Source: Gammaproteobacteria bacterium
GTDB lineage: Bacteria; Pseudomonadota; Gammaproteobacteria; Burkholderiales; Nitrosomonadaceae
Direction of reading: 5' to 3'
Assembly: GCA_015709635.1 (NCBI GenBank)
Contig: CP054180.1
Span: 2,232,001-2,296,000 of the forward strand
DNA length: 64,000 nt
Made by a program: the position numbers and the translations under genes
Part shown: positions 38,018-47,292 of the stretch, piece by piece
How positions within the stretch are numbered: the stretch's first letter is position 1
How the letters are laid out: each line of letters starts with the position of its first letter
The notes under the pieces: generated by a model
Seen by the model: only the letters and a program-made list of their open reading frames with translations
What the model was told of the DNA's origin: nothing
Database searches by the model: none

Positions 38018-38443
38018 CTATTTAGCTATTTGCTTCTCACGCATCTCATCCAATGTTTTGCAATCAATGCAGAGTGTTGCGGTCGGCCGTGCTTCGAGGC
38101 GCTTTAAACCAATTTCGATACCGCAGCTTTCACAATAACCATAATCCCCGGAATCGATCTTGCCAATGATTTCATCAATTTTCTTGATAAGCTTACGCTC
38201 CCGGTCACGATTACGCAGTTCGAGCGTCATATCGGATTCCTGACTGGCGCGATCGTTAGGATCGGCAAAAACCGTCGCCTCATCCTGCATCGTATGAACT
38301 GCACGATCAATATCCTGCCCTAACTCAACTTTCATATCTTCCAGTATCTTACGAAAATGCATTAGCTGATCAGGACCCATATACTCTTCGCCTGCTTTTG
38401 GCTCATAGGGAGTCACTTGTTTACTCTGTAGCTCTTTTGGCAT
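38018..38443 (-). CDS. dksA: RNA polymerase-binding factor DksA
   Basis: Secondary-channel factor that acts with ppGpp in the stringent response. 141 residues: coiled coil with DPNDRASQESDMTLELRNRDRERKL (acidic tip residues) and a zinc finger CESC...CIDC near the C-terminus. It converges on pnp. Confidence 0.96.
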   Translation of the reverse strand: MPKELQSKQVTPYEPKAGEEYMGPDQLMHFRKILEDMKVELGQDIDRAVHTMQDEATVFADPNDRASQESDMTLELRNRDRERKLIKKIDEIIGKIDSGDYGYCESCGIEIGLKRLEARPTATLCIDCKTLDEMREKQIAK

Positions 38444-38721
38444 CTCTAAGGCTCCTCTTTAATTCCGGTAGCGTACAAAAATCGCATAGTATTATCAGAA
38501 AACATGTTGGATAACAAGTTATTTATACATACTCATTAGCAATCTGATTTTAAGATAGCATATAAATCTATAGTTAATTTGTGACATTACGCATGCATCA
38601 TGCGCATATTTTCAATCCCTCCACAGAAAATCCCCCATAGCCCATCACTACGTTGAATATTCAACTTGGAGCACGAAGAAATTGACGTTTCAAAACTAAG
38701 AAGGTATAGTGTCGCCTTTTC

Positions 38722-38798
38722 CGGGGTGTAGCGTAGCCTGGTAGCGCGCCTGGTTTGGGACCAGGATGTCGGGAGTTCAAATCTCTCCACCCCGACCA
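38722..38798 (+). tRNA. tRNA-Pro(TGG)
   Basis: 77 bases with encoded CCA. Acceptor CGGGGTG pairs with CACCCCG; anticodon arm CCTGG-TTTGGGA-CCAGG gives anticodon TGG; T-arm GGGAGTTCAAATCTCTCC. Confidence 0.97.
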
Positions 38799-38833
38799 AT
38801 TTCAGCCCTAATATTTTAGAGCAGCCCGATTTG

Positions 38834-38910
38834 GTGCCCGTAGCTCAATCGGATAGAGCACCAGCCTTCTAAGCTGGGGGTTACAGGTTCGATTCCTGTC
38901 GGGCACGCCA
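38834..38910 (+). tRNA. tRNA-Arg(TCT)
   Basis: 77 bases with encoded CCA. Acceptor GTGCCCG pairs with CGGGCAC; anticodon arm CCAGC-CTTCTAA-GCTGG gives TCT; T-loop GGTTCGATTCC. Confidence 0.97.
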
Positions 38911-38990
38911 CAAATATTTCCTGATGAATGGACTGAATTGTTCAACTCGGTTTGTACATACTAAACAAACTGCACCATTCTCCTTATCAT

Positions 38991-39067
38991 GGTGGCTGTA
39001 GCTCAGTTGGTAGAGTCCCGGATTGTGATTCCGGTTGTCGTGGGTTCGAGTCCCATCAGCCACCCCA
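38991..39067 (+). tRNA. tRNA-His(GTG)
   Basis: 77 bases including the extra 5' G opposite C73 that marks tRNA-His. Acceptor GTGGCTG pairs with CAGCCAC; anticodon arm CCGGA-TTGTGAT-TCCGG gives GTG. Third member of a Pro-Arg-His cluster. Confidence 0.97.
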
Positions 39068-39212
39068 GTAAGTTTTATCGCCACGATTCAATTTCAGCAC
39101 TGAAGTTTCCTTTATGCCTAGCGGAAGCGTGACTTTGTCTGTCCAAAAATATATATTAGCGGCAGCATGATTTATTGATCCGCTAACCCGCATTATTCTT
39201 AGGAAAATACCG

Positions 39213-42143
39213 ATGAGCCACAATTTATTCGATAGCCTGCATGAACTGTCTTTGTCATCAGGAAACCGTGCGCAATACTACTCGCTCCCGGCACTGGAAA
39301 AGAACGGCATTGGAAAAATCTCCCGTTTGCCGGTATCGATTCGTATCGTACTGGAATCGGTATTGCGGAATTATGACAACAAAAAAATCACGGAAACCCA
39401 TATCCGGCAACTGGCAAACTGGAAACCCGATGCCGCCAGAGTGGATGAAATACCGTTTGTGGTTTCGCGCATTGTGCTGCAAGATTTTACCGGCGTGCCG
39501 CTGCTGGTCGATCTCGCCGCCATGCGCAGCGCGGCGGTGAAACTGGGGAAAAACCCAAAACTGATCGAACCTTTGGTTCCTGTCGATCTGGTCGTCGATC
39601 ACTCGATTCAGGTCGACCATTACGGCACGAAAGACGCGATCGATCGCAATATGGAAATAGAATTTTTCCGCAATAACGAACGTTACCAGTTCATCAAATG
39701 GGGTATGCAGGCGTTTGATACATTCAAGGTCATTCCTCCCGGAATCGGCATTGTGCACCAAGTCAATCTCGAATACCTTGCCCGTGGTGTACACCAAAAA
39801 GACGGACTCATTTTTCCCGACACACTGGTCGGCACCGACTCGCATACTACGATGATCAACGGTATCGGCGTTGTCGGCTGGGGTGTTGGCGGTATCGAAG
39901 CGGAAGCCGGCATGTTGGGCCAGCCGGTTTATTTCCTGACGCCCGATGTTGTCGGTGTTCATTTAACCGGCCATTTGCGCGAAGGTGTGACTGCAACCGA
40001 TCTGGTGCTGACGATCACGGAAATGCTGCGTAAAGCGAACGTCGTCGGAAAGTTTGTCGAGTTCTTCGGTGAAGGAACCGCTTCATTGGCGCTGCCGGAC
40101 CGCGCCACGATCGCCAATATGGCGCCGGAATACGGTGCAACCATGGGATTCTTTCCGGTCGACGACGCAACCATCGACTACTTCAAGGGCACCGGGCGCA
40201 GCGAGGAAGAAATCGCCGCTTTTCAACGTTATTTCCAAGCGCAGCAAATGTACGGCATCCCCAAAAAGGGCGACATTGACTATACCAGCGAGCTCACGCT
40301 GGATCTGGGTTCCGTCTCACCCTCGCTGGCAGGTCCCAAACGTCCGCAGGATCGCATTGAACTCGCGGCAATCAAATCGCGCTTTACCGAACTCTTCAAT
40401 AAACCCGTCAAAGAAAGCGGTTACGGCAAACAAGACGATGACATCCAGCAACGTTACGCCATACGCGATGTGCATACGCAAGAGCCTGAAGTGTGTACCC
40501 AGGTCGACTCCGGCACACTCGACGGAAGCCGTATACCGACGCCAAGCTCCGGCGCGGCGGCAGGGAGCGAAAACAACGAACAAACAGCGAAAAACGCTAT
40601 ATCCGCAGAGCGGCGCATGGTTTCCCGCAATGTTGCGGAAATGATCAATAATCGTCCGGCGCCTAATGCAGCCGATTTATGCCATGTCGAATTGAATGGC
40701 TCAAGCGTTGATCTGGGGCACGGCGATGTGTTGATCGCCGCCATCACATCCTGTACAAACACGTCCAACCCCAGTGTGCTGCTCGCCGCCGGGTTGCTGG
40801 CCAAGAAAGCGGTGGAAAAAGGCTTGTCGGTCAAGCATCACATCAAAACATCATTGGCGCCGGGTTCGCGCGTCGTAACCGATTATTTGAACGTCACCGG
40901 ATTGCTGCCCTACCTCGAGCAACTGGGCTTCGATCTGGTCGGCTACGGTTGCACCACGTGTATTGGCAACTCCGGGCCACTGGCCGAACCGATAGAAGAA
41001 GCAGTTGTCAAGAATGACCTGGTGTGCGCTGCCGTATTGTCCGGTAACCGCAATTTTGAAGCGCGCATCCATTCGAACATTCGCGCCAACTTCTTAGCTT
41101 CTCCGCCACTGGTAGTAGCATACGCAATCGCGGGGAGCGTACTGAAAGACCTCACGGCCGAGCCGTTGGGCATCGGTAAAAACAATCAAGCGGTCTGGCT
41201 GAAAGATATCTGGCCGAGCAGCGCCGAAATCCACGCCTTGTTAAAATACGCCGCCAACGCGGATACGTTTAGAAAACTTTACAGCAATCTCACCAAGGAT
41301 CACGCACTGTGGAACAGTGTCACGTCCGTCACCGGACAAACCTACAACTGGCCGACATCGACTTACATTGCCGAACCGCCTTTCTTTGCAGACTTCTCAC
41401 TGCAACCGGCGGCAAGCGGCGATAATGACATCAAAAACGCTTATGCGTTGGGTGTATTCGGCGATTCGGTGACCACCGATCACATCAGCCCGGCAGGGTC
41501 GATCAAGGAAACATCACCGGCCGGCCGTTATCTGCTCGATCATCATGTCGCCAAGGCTGATTTCAACAGCTACGGCGCTCGCCGCGGGCACCACGAAGTG
41601 ATGATGCGCGGCACCTTCGCCAACGTTCGCATCAAGAACTTGATGATTCCCGGCAGCGAAGGCGGCATCACCCTCTACCAGGGCGCTGCCGAAGTTGCAC
41701 CGGAACAAATGAGCATTTACGATGCTGCGATGAAATATCAGACACAAGGCATTCCGACGGTTATTTTCGGCGGCAAGGAATACGGTACCGGCTCAAGCCG
41801 CGACTGGGCCGCCAAGGGAACGCAACTGTTAGGCGTCAAAGCGGTCATTGCGACCAGCTTCGAACGCATCCACCGCAGCAATCTGATCGGCATGGGCGTT
41901 CTGCCGTTGCAGTTTAAAGGTAACGACAGTGTTGAATCGCTCGGCATCAAAGGCGACGAACAATTCGATATTTCCGGACTCGATAACATCCAGCCGCAAC
42001 AAGATGTTACGTTGAACATTCGCAGAAAGGATGGCAGCAACCAGACCGTGCAACTGCTATGCCGCATCGATACCGCTATCGAGGTGGATTACTACAGACA
42101 CGGCGGAATCTTGCCTTATGTGTTGCGGGAATTGATGGCTTAA
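39213..42143 (+). CDS. acnA: Aconitate hydratase A, unusually long
   Basis: TCA-cycle isomerisation of citrate to isocitrate with a [4Fe-4S] cluster. Cluster cysteines are in SCTNTSNPS and GYGCTTCIGNSGPL; the swivel domain contains GSSRDWAAKGT and ATSFERIHRSNLIGMGVLP. At 976 residues it is about 80 longer than the E. coli enzyme. The extra part lies about residues 400-470 (between SRFTELFNKPVKESGYGK and VELNGSSVDLGHGDV) and is polar and serine/alanine-rich. Otherwise intact, and the last core gene before the accessory region. Confidence 0.95.
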   Translation: MSHNLFDSLHELSLSSGNRAQYYSLPALEKNGIGKISRLPVSIRIVLESVLRNYDNKKITETHIRQLANWKPDAARVDEIPFVVSRIVLQDFTGVPLLVDLAAMRSAAVKLGKNPKLIEPLVPVDLVVDHSIQVDHYGTKDAIDRNMEIEFFRNNERYQFIKWGMQAFDTFKVIPPGIGIVHQVNLEYLARGVHQKDGLIFPDTLVGTDSHTTMINGIGVVGWGVGGIEAEAGMLGQPVYFLTPDVVGVHLTGHLREGVTATDLVLTITEMLRKANVVGKFVEFFGEGTASLALPDRATIANMAPEYGATMGFFPVDDATIDYFKGTGRSEEEIAAFQRYFQAQQMYGIPKKGDIDYTSELTLDLGSVSPSLAGPKRPQDRIELAAIKSRFTELFNKPVKESGYGKQDDDIQQRYAIRDVHTQEPEVCTQVDSGTLDGSRIPTPSSGAAAGSENNEQTAKNAISAERRMVSRNVAEMINNRPAPNAADLCHVELNGSSVDLGHGDVLIAAITSCTNTSNPSVLLAAGLLAKKAVEKGLSVKHHIKTSLAPGSRVVTDYLNVTGLLPYLEQLGFDLVGYGCTTCIGNSGPLAEPIEEAVVKNDLVCAAVLSGNRNFEARIHSNIRANFLASPPLVVAYAIAGSVLKDLTAEPLGIGKNNQAVWLKDIWPSSAEIHALLKYAANADTFRKLYSNLTKDHALWNSVTSVTGQTYNWPTSTYIAEPPFFADFSLQPAASGDNDIKNAYALGVFGDSVTTDHISPAGSIKETSPAGRYLLDHHVAKADFNSYGARRGHHEVMMRGTFANVRIKNLMIPGSEGGITLYQGAAEVAPEQMSIYDAAMKYQTQGIPTVIFGGKEYGTGSSRDWAAKGTQLLGVKAVIATSFERIHRSNLIGMGVLPLQFKGNDSVESLGIKGDEQFDISGLDNIQPQQDVTLNIRRKDGSNQTVQLLCRIDTAIEVDYYRHGGILPYVLRELMA

Positions 42144-42195
42144 GCAATTTCTCTCATATTTAAATCTTTAATCATTCCAGCCCCCCTCCTCTGTT

Positions 42196-42218
42196 TATAT
42201 GACAGCAGATGTCATATA
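42196..42218. promoter_or_regulatory. Inverted repeat operator before membrane protein gene
   Basis: TATATGACA-GCAGA-TGTCATATA is a perfect 9-bp inverted repeat with a 5-base centre, ending 31 bases before the start at 42250. The form is that of a dimeric repressor site; TATAT elements could overlap a -10 box. Confidence 0.5.
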
Positions 42219-42249
42219 GTGGTAACACAACAAAAACGGAGGTAGTCCG

Positions 42250-42729
42250 ATGATGTACGATCTGGTTGACAAAGTTTTTAAAACGCTTCTGTCTTTGAAT
42301 GAGGAAGATGAAAGAAAATTTGCTGATACGAGAAAAGACATCAATCATATCAACCATATCCTGCACGATATGGTGATTATCGATACCAAAAGCTCCGCAC
42401 TGCTGACGCATGTTTCCGTCATGCTGGCGGTTGTCATCGGCATGCTGTTCACCTTAATCGGCCCGAATGAAAGCGGCAGTATTTTGGCTTATTTGCTGAA
42501 AGTTGAAATGGTGGCTTACGCCGTTGTAGCCATGGTGCTTTTACGCTGTCTCGACATTATGGGACCGCCATTCCGCAAACTCAGAAATGAAATGCGAGAA
42601 ATCGATGCGCAGTACCATAAAGAAATAATCATCCGGCGAGCAATTTATCAATTAATGTCCCGCGTCGTTTTCATTCTGACCGTTGTGCTGATTATGATTA
42701 CTTTCCTGAAAATATTCGGCCTGCAATGA
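42250..42729 (+). CDS. Small three-segment membrane protein, unknown
   Basis: 159 residues after a strong GGAGG ribosome site. A charged N-terminal helix (LNEEDERKFADTRKDINHINH) is followed by DTKSSALLTHVSVMLAVVIGMLFTL and two more membrane segments (SILAYLLKVEMVAYAVVAMVLL; LMSRVVFILTVVLIMITFL). The D-K-x-x-x-LL opening of the first membrane segment resembles small membrane effectors of the Pycsar/DUF5706 type, but no cyclase is nearby, so this is only a hint. I do not recognise the family. First gene of the accessory region. Confidence 0.65.
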   Translation: MMYDLVDKVFKTLLSLNEEDERKFADTRKDINHINHILHDMVIIDTKSSALLTHVSVMLAVVIGMLFTLIGPNESGSILAYLLKVEMVAYAVVAMVLLRCLDIMGPPFRKLRNEMREIDAQYHKEIIIRRAIYQLMSRVVFILTVVLIMITFLKIFGLQ

Positions 42730-43174
42730 GTCTGCAACATACATGGGATGATCAAGGTATCGCTCAAACGATTGCTTTACTATTCCACTCTATTGTTGAT
42801 TGATCTGAAAATACCTTGATTGTACTTGGTTTAATTTTTGGAATATTTGAAAATACCATTATTAATACCATGATTGATTTTGCTTTGTATATTTTTGATC
42901 TGGAATATTGCCGTGTAAATTATTCCGCAAATTATTTCAAACTGACTTTTATGCTTGATCGCTCAAGCAAAGCGAATTCTGTTTTATAAAATACCTGAAT
43001 TTGCAACCTGATTAGTTAGCATATTCGTTCAGTTTGCGAAATTGTGCAAGTTAACAAATTGCCAAATGAGAGAAGTAGTTAAAAAGATATGTATGCTACC
43101 GAACAGACATACATGAGGATTACGACCATTATTAATCACGCTAAACTACTAAACTACTTAAAAGGTGAGAAATC
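42730..43174. other. AT-rich intergenic stretch
   Basis: 445 bases with no supportable gene. Several short direct repeats occur (GAAAATACC twice, ACC-T/A-TGATTG variants), giving the impression of decayed sequence. AGGTGAGAAATC at the right end is the ribosome site of the next gene. Confidence 0.45.
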
Positions 43175-43465
43175 ATGATTCAAGGAAAAACTTTAGCAAT
43201 AGCGATTATTTTTTGTACAGCTTTTTTCGTAAGTAATGTATTTGCTTTCGATAAATCCTTTCATCCAAATCATCAATTTGTCGATAAAGAGAGTATTGGT
43301 CCAAATTTTAAAACCGGTTTTGTTATTGATAAAGAGAAGGCAGCAAAAACAAAAACTTCAGAAGAAGAGATGCAGCTTCCGTCAGGAATAGTTTCAAGTG
43401 ATCCTTCGCCAAAGAATTCAAATATTCCGACTGGATCAGCTCGTAGGTTAATTCCGTCCTTATAA
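43175..43465 (+). CDS. Small exported protein, unknown
   Basis: 96 residues with signal peptide MIQGKTLAIAIIFCTAFFVSNVFA followed by a lysine- and serine-rich mature part (FDKSFHPNHQFVDKESIGPNFKTGFVIDKEKAAKTKTSEEE). AAAGGTGAG stands before the ATG. No known domain; it lacks cysteines. Likely periplasmic or secreted. Confidence 0.6.
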   Translation: MIQGKTLAIAIIFCTAFFVSNVFAFDKSFHPNHQFVDKESIGPNFKTGFVIDKEKAAKTKTSEEEMQLPSGIVSSDPSPKNSNIPTGSARRLIPSL

Positions 43466-43735
43466 TGGATTTTTATTGCTTGTTGTATCGCTTAAGTCAA
43501 CGGAAGCAATAGCAGTAGGCCGAAAAACATTGTATGAGATGCGAGCACAAATTAAATGAGACGAGCCACATTATATGAGATTCTCTCTTGTTTAAATTTC
43601 TTTAAAAATTATTATAAATAATCGCTCAATTTGGTATTAATGTTCGCTAGCACACAGACTTAATCATGATTTAAGGTGTCTTATGTAAACATTGGATAGA
43701 AAATTTGATATCTAGAAAATGATGAGGAGAAGATC

Positions 43736-43903
43736 ATGTTTAGTTGGGCGCTTACATTTCTAATTGTCGCTATTATTGCTGGTGTTCTGGGATTAAGCGG
43801 GGTAGCAGGTACAGCTACACAAATAGCTTGGGTTTTATTCGTAGTAGGTATTATTTTATCAATCATTTTCTATGTATCAGGAAGACGTCCTCCACCCCTC
43901 TAA
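43736..43903 (+). CDS. DUF1328 (UPF0391) small membrane protein
   Basis: A 55-residue hydrophobic protein with two membrane segments, MFSWALTFLIVAIIAGVLGLSG and AWVLFVVGIILSIIFYVSGRR, which is the DUF1328/YtjA pattern. These proteins are widespread, often stress-induced, and functionally unknown. A purine-rich GATGAGGAGAAGATC precedes the ATG. Confidence 0.85.
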   Translation: MFSWALTFLIVAIIAGVLGLSGVAGTATQIAWVLFVVGIILSIIFYVSGRRPPPL

Positions 43904-43999
43904 TATATTTTGCGGTGATTTGGTCATGTTGATGCATGGCCGGGCCGCTTCTTTTTTTCCGATGCTAATACAATCTGTGTAGATCAAACGCTGCCGGTG

Positions 44000-45042
44000 C
44001 ATACAAAAAACGGAGCTTGGTGGCGAATCCCTAACAATGATGTTCCACATCCAGCCTTCGCACGGGCCGCCTTGGCTATACATCAAGAATGGCATTATCC
44101 GCCCCCAAGGAAGACCAAATTCATCCTTAGTTCTGCCGATGTGATGACAAATAATCTGGTCGTCAATTGCAAACAGGCATATCCCTCTCGATTCGTACAT
44201 GTGGATATAGCCTTCAACCTTAAACCAAGCGTCAAGGATAACAGGAACTGTTTTGTTGGTTTCGTACCAATAAATTTTTGATGGTAAAAGCAATCAAGCG
44301 GGAGAATTCCATCGGGAGCATAAGTCGTGAACGCATTTCCGCCATTATCATAGCCAGAACGCCATCTCAATGAACCGTCAGCCTAGCGTACGATGCATAG
44401 CGTAACCCTACCTCCGCCGCCGTATTGATTTTTGGTGCCATCAAACCAGCCGCCCGTCTTATTATCAACTTGCACGACCACATCGTTTACATTGGGTATC
44501 TGAGCAGACAAAGCACCGGGGCGTTTGCACCAATAGCTGAAATAAACATCCTCCAGCATTGGGGGAAGCGGATTCGTATTGTTTGAAATACGGTTAAACA
44601 TCAAATCAAGTTGCCCGCCGAATGGTCGGTTAGTGTAGTAAGGAAGATCTTTATTATTGTCCAGTGCACCGGTATCTTTAAGATTAAGATGCAATGCCCT
44701 TCCTGTAGATCCATCCGGCCCGATCATTGTTGGAAAATCTACAACGGCATAATTACCAACGTTTGCCGGGCTGAGAGTAGCGTATTTATGTCCAAGATAA
44801 ATAACCGACCAGTTGCAGTTTAATGCTTGCCCTGCACCACCATTAGGAAAGCTGGGCTGCGCCGTGGGCCAGATAAACCCAGTAGTTAAATCCGTTCCAG
44901 ATAGTTGATCCTGAATGCCATTCACCGCAAAATTATTGTGCGTGACATTTGGCTCAAAATTGCTCTCAAATAGAAGTGTAGACGACAGGTTTGGTGTGAA
45001 CGTTTTGATGCCGTTAAGAATGGTTGTTTGATCAATAGTCAT
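44000..45042 (-). pseudogene. Lectin/lyase-like protein, broken by stop and frameshift
   Basis: The 5' part (45042-44383, 219 residues) is an open frame with a jelly-roll/LamG-like look: TLLFESNFEPNV, GRALHLNLKDTG, EDVYFSYWCKRPG. It hits TAG after CIVR, but the same frame continues sensibly (ADGSLRWRSGYDNGGNAFTTYAPDG) and then slips into another frame (YWYETNKTVPVILDAWFKVEGYIHMYES, EFGLPWGRIMPFLMYSQGG). This looks like a former protein of about 350 residues with a carbohydrate-binding or polysaccharide-lyase-like fold. The left end is approximate. Starts 1 base after the preceding gene. Confidence 0.6.
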
Positions 45043-45043
45043 T

Positions 45044-45586
45044 TCATTCCCCCGATCCGCAAGTGATGATCTCTATAAAACATGAATAAAGATGCGCGGC
45101 GTCTTTGATTGCGGGCACACCGACAGTGATTGAAGTGCCGAAGTTAAATCCGAAATCCAGGTATGCATCTTGAATATCGATGTTGTCGATATCTGTAACA
45201 CCGTTTATTGAGTACAGGTCGGTTGCGGTATTGCCATCCCACAAGTTGAATACAACCTGTTTACCAAGGATTTGAAAAGTTGAGCTATCGGTTTTCTTGA
45301 TAACCAAGTTGTGTTCAGCGCATCCATCATTTGCAACTGCCCCGTTTGTAACCAGCAATTCCTTGTTATTGGCAGGATTAGTGCTTCTACCCAGGAATAA
45401 TCTGCGAAACAGGAATTTCGTGCTATCCCCAGCATCCAAAAATAATCTTTGGTAAGATGCCTGAATCCGTATCATGTCGCCGTTCTGTAAAAACGAGCCA
45501 TTCAACGGCGAATAGGGAATCTTGATTTTCAGCTTGGAATCGAAAGTACCGCTGCGCGTCGGCGTGGCGTTATATTTAACACCCAC
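45044..45586 (-). CDS. Hypothetical partner of the lectin-like gene
   Basis: 180 residues, no signal peptide, beta-rich (NGDMIRIQASYQRLFLDAGDSTKFLFRRLFLGRSTN; LDFGFNFGTSITVGVPAIKDAAHLYSCFIEIITCG). Its stop is practically joined to the start of the next gene, so the two form a translationally coupled pair. Reminiscent of phage tail or particle-surface proteins. I do not recognise it. Confidence 0.55.
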   Translation of the reverse strand: MGVKYNATPTRSGTFDSKLKIKIPYSPLNGSFLQNGDMIRIQASYQRLFLDAGDSTKFLFRRLFLGRSTNPANNKELLVTNGAVANDGCAEHNLVIKKTDSSTFQILGKQVVFNLWDGNTATDLYSINGVTDIDNIDIQDAYLDFGFNFGTSITVGVPAIKDAAHLYSCFIEIITCGSGE

Positions 45587-45654
45587 ATTTACCCTGCCGC
45601 CGATCGGTTTCCAACGATAAATTATTTGCTTTCACTGGAAATTCCTCACCTCTA

Positions 45655-46083
45655 ATGCTTACGACGCAATATTGGAAAGCAGAGTGTATTGTGGGAAGTA
45701 GTAATAGTGGATTAGCTGTTTATTCGCCCAATGGTACTCGGTATGACATGACCCATATGGTGAATATTGGCACTACTCCAAAACCTGTTTATGCATGGTA
45801 TGTAACAAGAATTACCGATCGAAATGGCAATTATGCTGACATTAGTTATGCTACATCTAATAGTCCTGAAATTTCACAGATCATTACGAATGACGGGAGA
45901 GTAGTAGATTTTGACTATGCTGATAGTGGTCTATTAAGTCGTCGTATCACGCAAATCAGTAGTGGTGATCAGATTTACAATTATTCTTACCAGCCAATTC
46001 CAAATCTACTTAATAAATATTACTTAGTAAGCGTAACGCCAATGGCACTCAATGAGATTGATTGTCATGGTCTTCTTCCATGA
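45655..46083 (+). pseudogene. RHS/YD-repeat protein fragment
   Basis: 142 residues that match the interior of an RHS protein: LAVYSPNGTRYDMTHMVNIGTTPKPVYAWYVTRITDRNGNYADISYA with YD-like repeats (VVDFDYADSGLLSRRITQISSGDQIYNYSY). It has no signal peptide, no RHS core end and no toxin tip, so both ends of the parent gene are missing. Confidence 0.75.
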
Positions 46084-46279
46084 ACTGGTCAGCGATAATT
46101 AAAACCGGTCTTGAGTGCGAGGGTTTCCATTTGCCGCTTTTGATGGAGCTCAGTCGTGCCCAGCTGCTATTCGGAAATTTACCAGTGACTTCATCCTTGC
46201 GCCTACCCCACGTCATCCAGGTAATATGACCATCTCGTAGCTGCACGGACAAACATACATCTGGTTGCGGAAAATAAAT
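46049..46279 (-). pseudogene. SRAP/YedK-like fragment
   Basis: The frame IYFPQPDVCLSVQLRDGHITWMTWGRRKDE...WARLSSIKSGKWKPSHSRPVLIIADQFMEEDHDNQSH resembles the middle of SOS-response-associated (HMCES/YedK-like) proteins (WGL...; VLIPADGFYEW). A TGA stands where a Trp is expected after QSH, followed by VPLALRL and then unrelated sequence. No N-terminal MCGR segment is present. A truncated relic that overlaps the end of the RHS fragment. Assignment is tentative. Confidence 0.4.
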
Positions 46280-46377
46280 CTTTTGATCCTGGTTTCACTA
46301 CCACTGCACATAGGTACCCCTGCTACGTAAGCATATAGATTATTAGTCAGTTTCTAACTGATACCAATACCCAAAAT

Positions 46378-46596
46378 TTATACTGCTAAAGGCGTCAACG
46401 TATAAACTCTACCAAATTTTCCTGCGGTACGAATATCTCCGCGTTGCAAGGCAGCACGAACATCATCTAATTTATATGCGTCTTCAATCGACAAATAAGG
46501 CGACCAGCCTTCTCCTGCGTCTATCAATTCGATCTCAACTTCCGCAATGTATTGGCCTTCTCGTACCAATTTCGTTAGATGTTTATTATTCATCAT
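46378..46596 (-). CDS. Small partner protein of a toxin-like pair
   Basis: 72 residues, acidic (AEVEIELIDAGEGWSPYLSIEDAYKLDDVRAALQRGDIRTAG). Its ATG overlaps the stop of the preceding DUF4258 gene as ATGA, with GAGGAGATT before it. This tandem, toxin-like gene first, is common; the second gene is presumed to be the antidote or partner. Function unproven. Confidence 0.65.
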   Translation of the reverse strand: MMNNKHLTKLVREGQYIAEVEIELIDAGEGWSPYLSIEDAYKLDDVRAALQRGDIRTAGKFGRVYTLTPLAV

Positions 46597-46913
46597 AATC
46601 TCCTCAAAAAATCATTACTCCACTTATCACAGTCAGGGCGATAAGCCGTAACGACAACAGCTGGCATGTCCGCATTTCTAGGAATACCCCACACTACATG
46701 GATTGGCTTGTTCTTTTTATCTTTTTGTAACACCAGTACACATGGGCCTTTCGGATAGTCTGGATAATCTTCCACGACTATTGCCTCACCAATACCTGAG
46801 AGAATATCTCTTGCAAAGATATTGTCGTGTGACAACTCATCATAACCATGTTCAGATATACGGACATCCCCGTTACTGACTAATGCTATAACCCGTTGTA
46901 AAGTCACACTCAT
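46593..46913 (-). CDS. DUF4258 protein, possible toxin
   Basis: 106 residues: VSNGDVRISEHGYDELSHDNIFARDILSGI...VEDYPDYPKGPCVLVLQKDKKNKPIHVVWGIPRNADMPAVVVTAYRPD. This is the DUF4258 pattern, a RelE-superfamily-like fold with conserved His and a C-terminal YRPD. Such genes are often paired with short antitoxins as here. Probably a type II-like module. Confidence 0.72.
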   Translation of the reverse strand: MSVTLQRVIALVSNGDVRISEHGYDELSHDNIFARDILSGIGEAIVVEDYPDYPKGPCVLVLQKDKKNKPIHVVWGIPRNADMPAVVVTAYRPDCDKWSNDFLRRL

Positions 46914-47001
46914 GACAAAATACCATCAGGTAAAATTATCAACACGAAATATGCCATCTATTTTTCCTGGAAATCATCACTCCAGCTTATCCCTTTATTT
47001 T

Positions 47002-47250
47002 TCATTGTATTTTACTTAGCTTCCTTAAGTTCCATCTTCGACAACGAATCTTGGCAATTGGATCGGAACTGTATATGCGATCAAATGGTTGCATTGTATC
47101 AATAATAGCAAGCCAACTCTTGCAGTTAAATTTTGATGCAATTTTAAAAGCTACAGATCGAAAAATTGATTGTGTCAAATTTGTGCCAAACTGTGCCTGA
47201 AATACCACCATATGTAGTTGTGTGACACTGATTTTATGCTTGGCAAGCAT
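47002..47250 (-). CDS. Doubtful small gene
   Basis: An 82-residue open frame (FRSVAFKIASKFNCKSWLAIIDTMQPFDRIYSSDPIAKIRCRRW) with no ribosome site and no recognised family. It lies next to the tRNA fragment in AT-rich sequence. Listed because nothing else explains the stretch; it may well be chance. Confidence 0.25.
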   Translation of the reverse strand: MLAKHKISVTQLHMVVFQAQFGTNLTQSIFRSVAFKIASKFNCKSWLAIIDTMQPFDRIYSSDPIAKIRCRRWNLRKLSKIQ

Positions 47251-47292
47251 TGCAAGCGGTTGATTTATATAAACACAAAATTTATAGCTAGG

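Noticed and set aside
42165..42185. AATCATTCC near the acnA end as left copy of the guaA attachment site
   Set aside because: Only nine bases match the guaA end; expected by chance at this scale.
42730..43174. CRISPR-like direct repeats
   Set aside because: Short imperfect AT-rich repeats without regular spacing; no cas genes in the window.
45030..45060. CATTTCATTCCCCCGATC as guaA-like attachment site
   Set aside because: Similarity is too short and lies inside a coupled gene pair.
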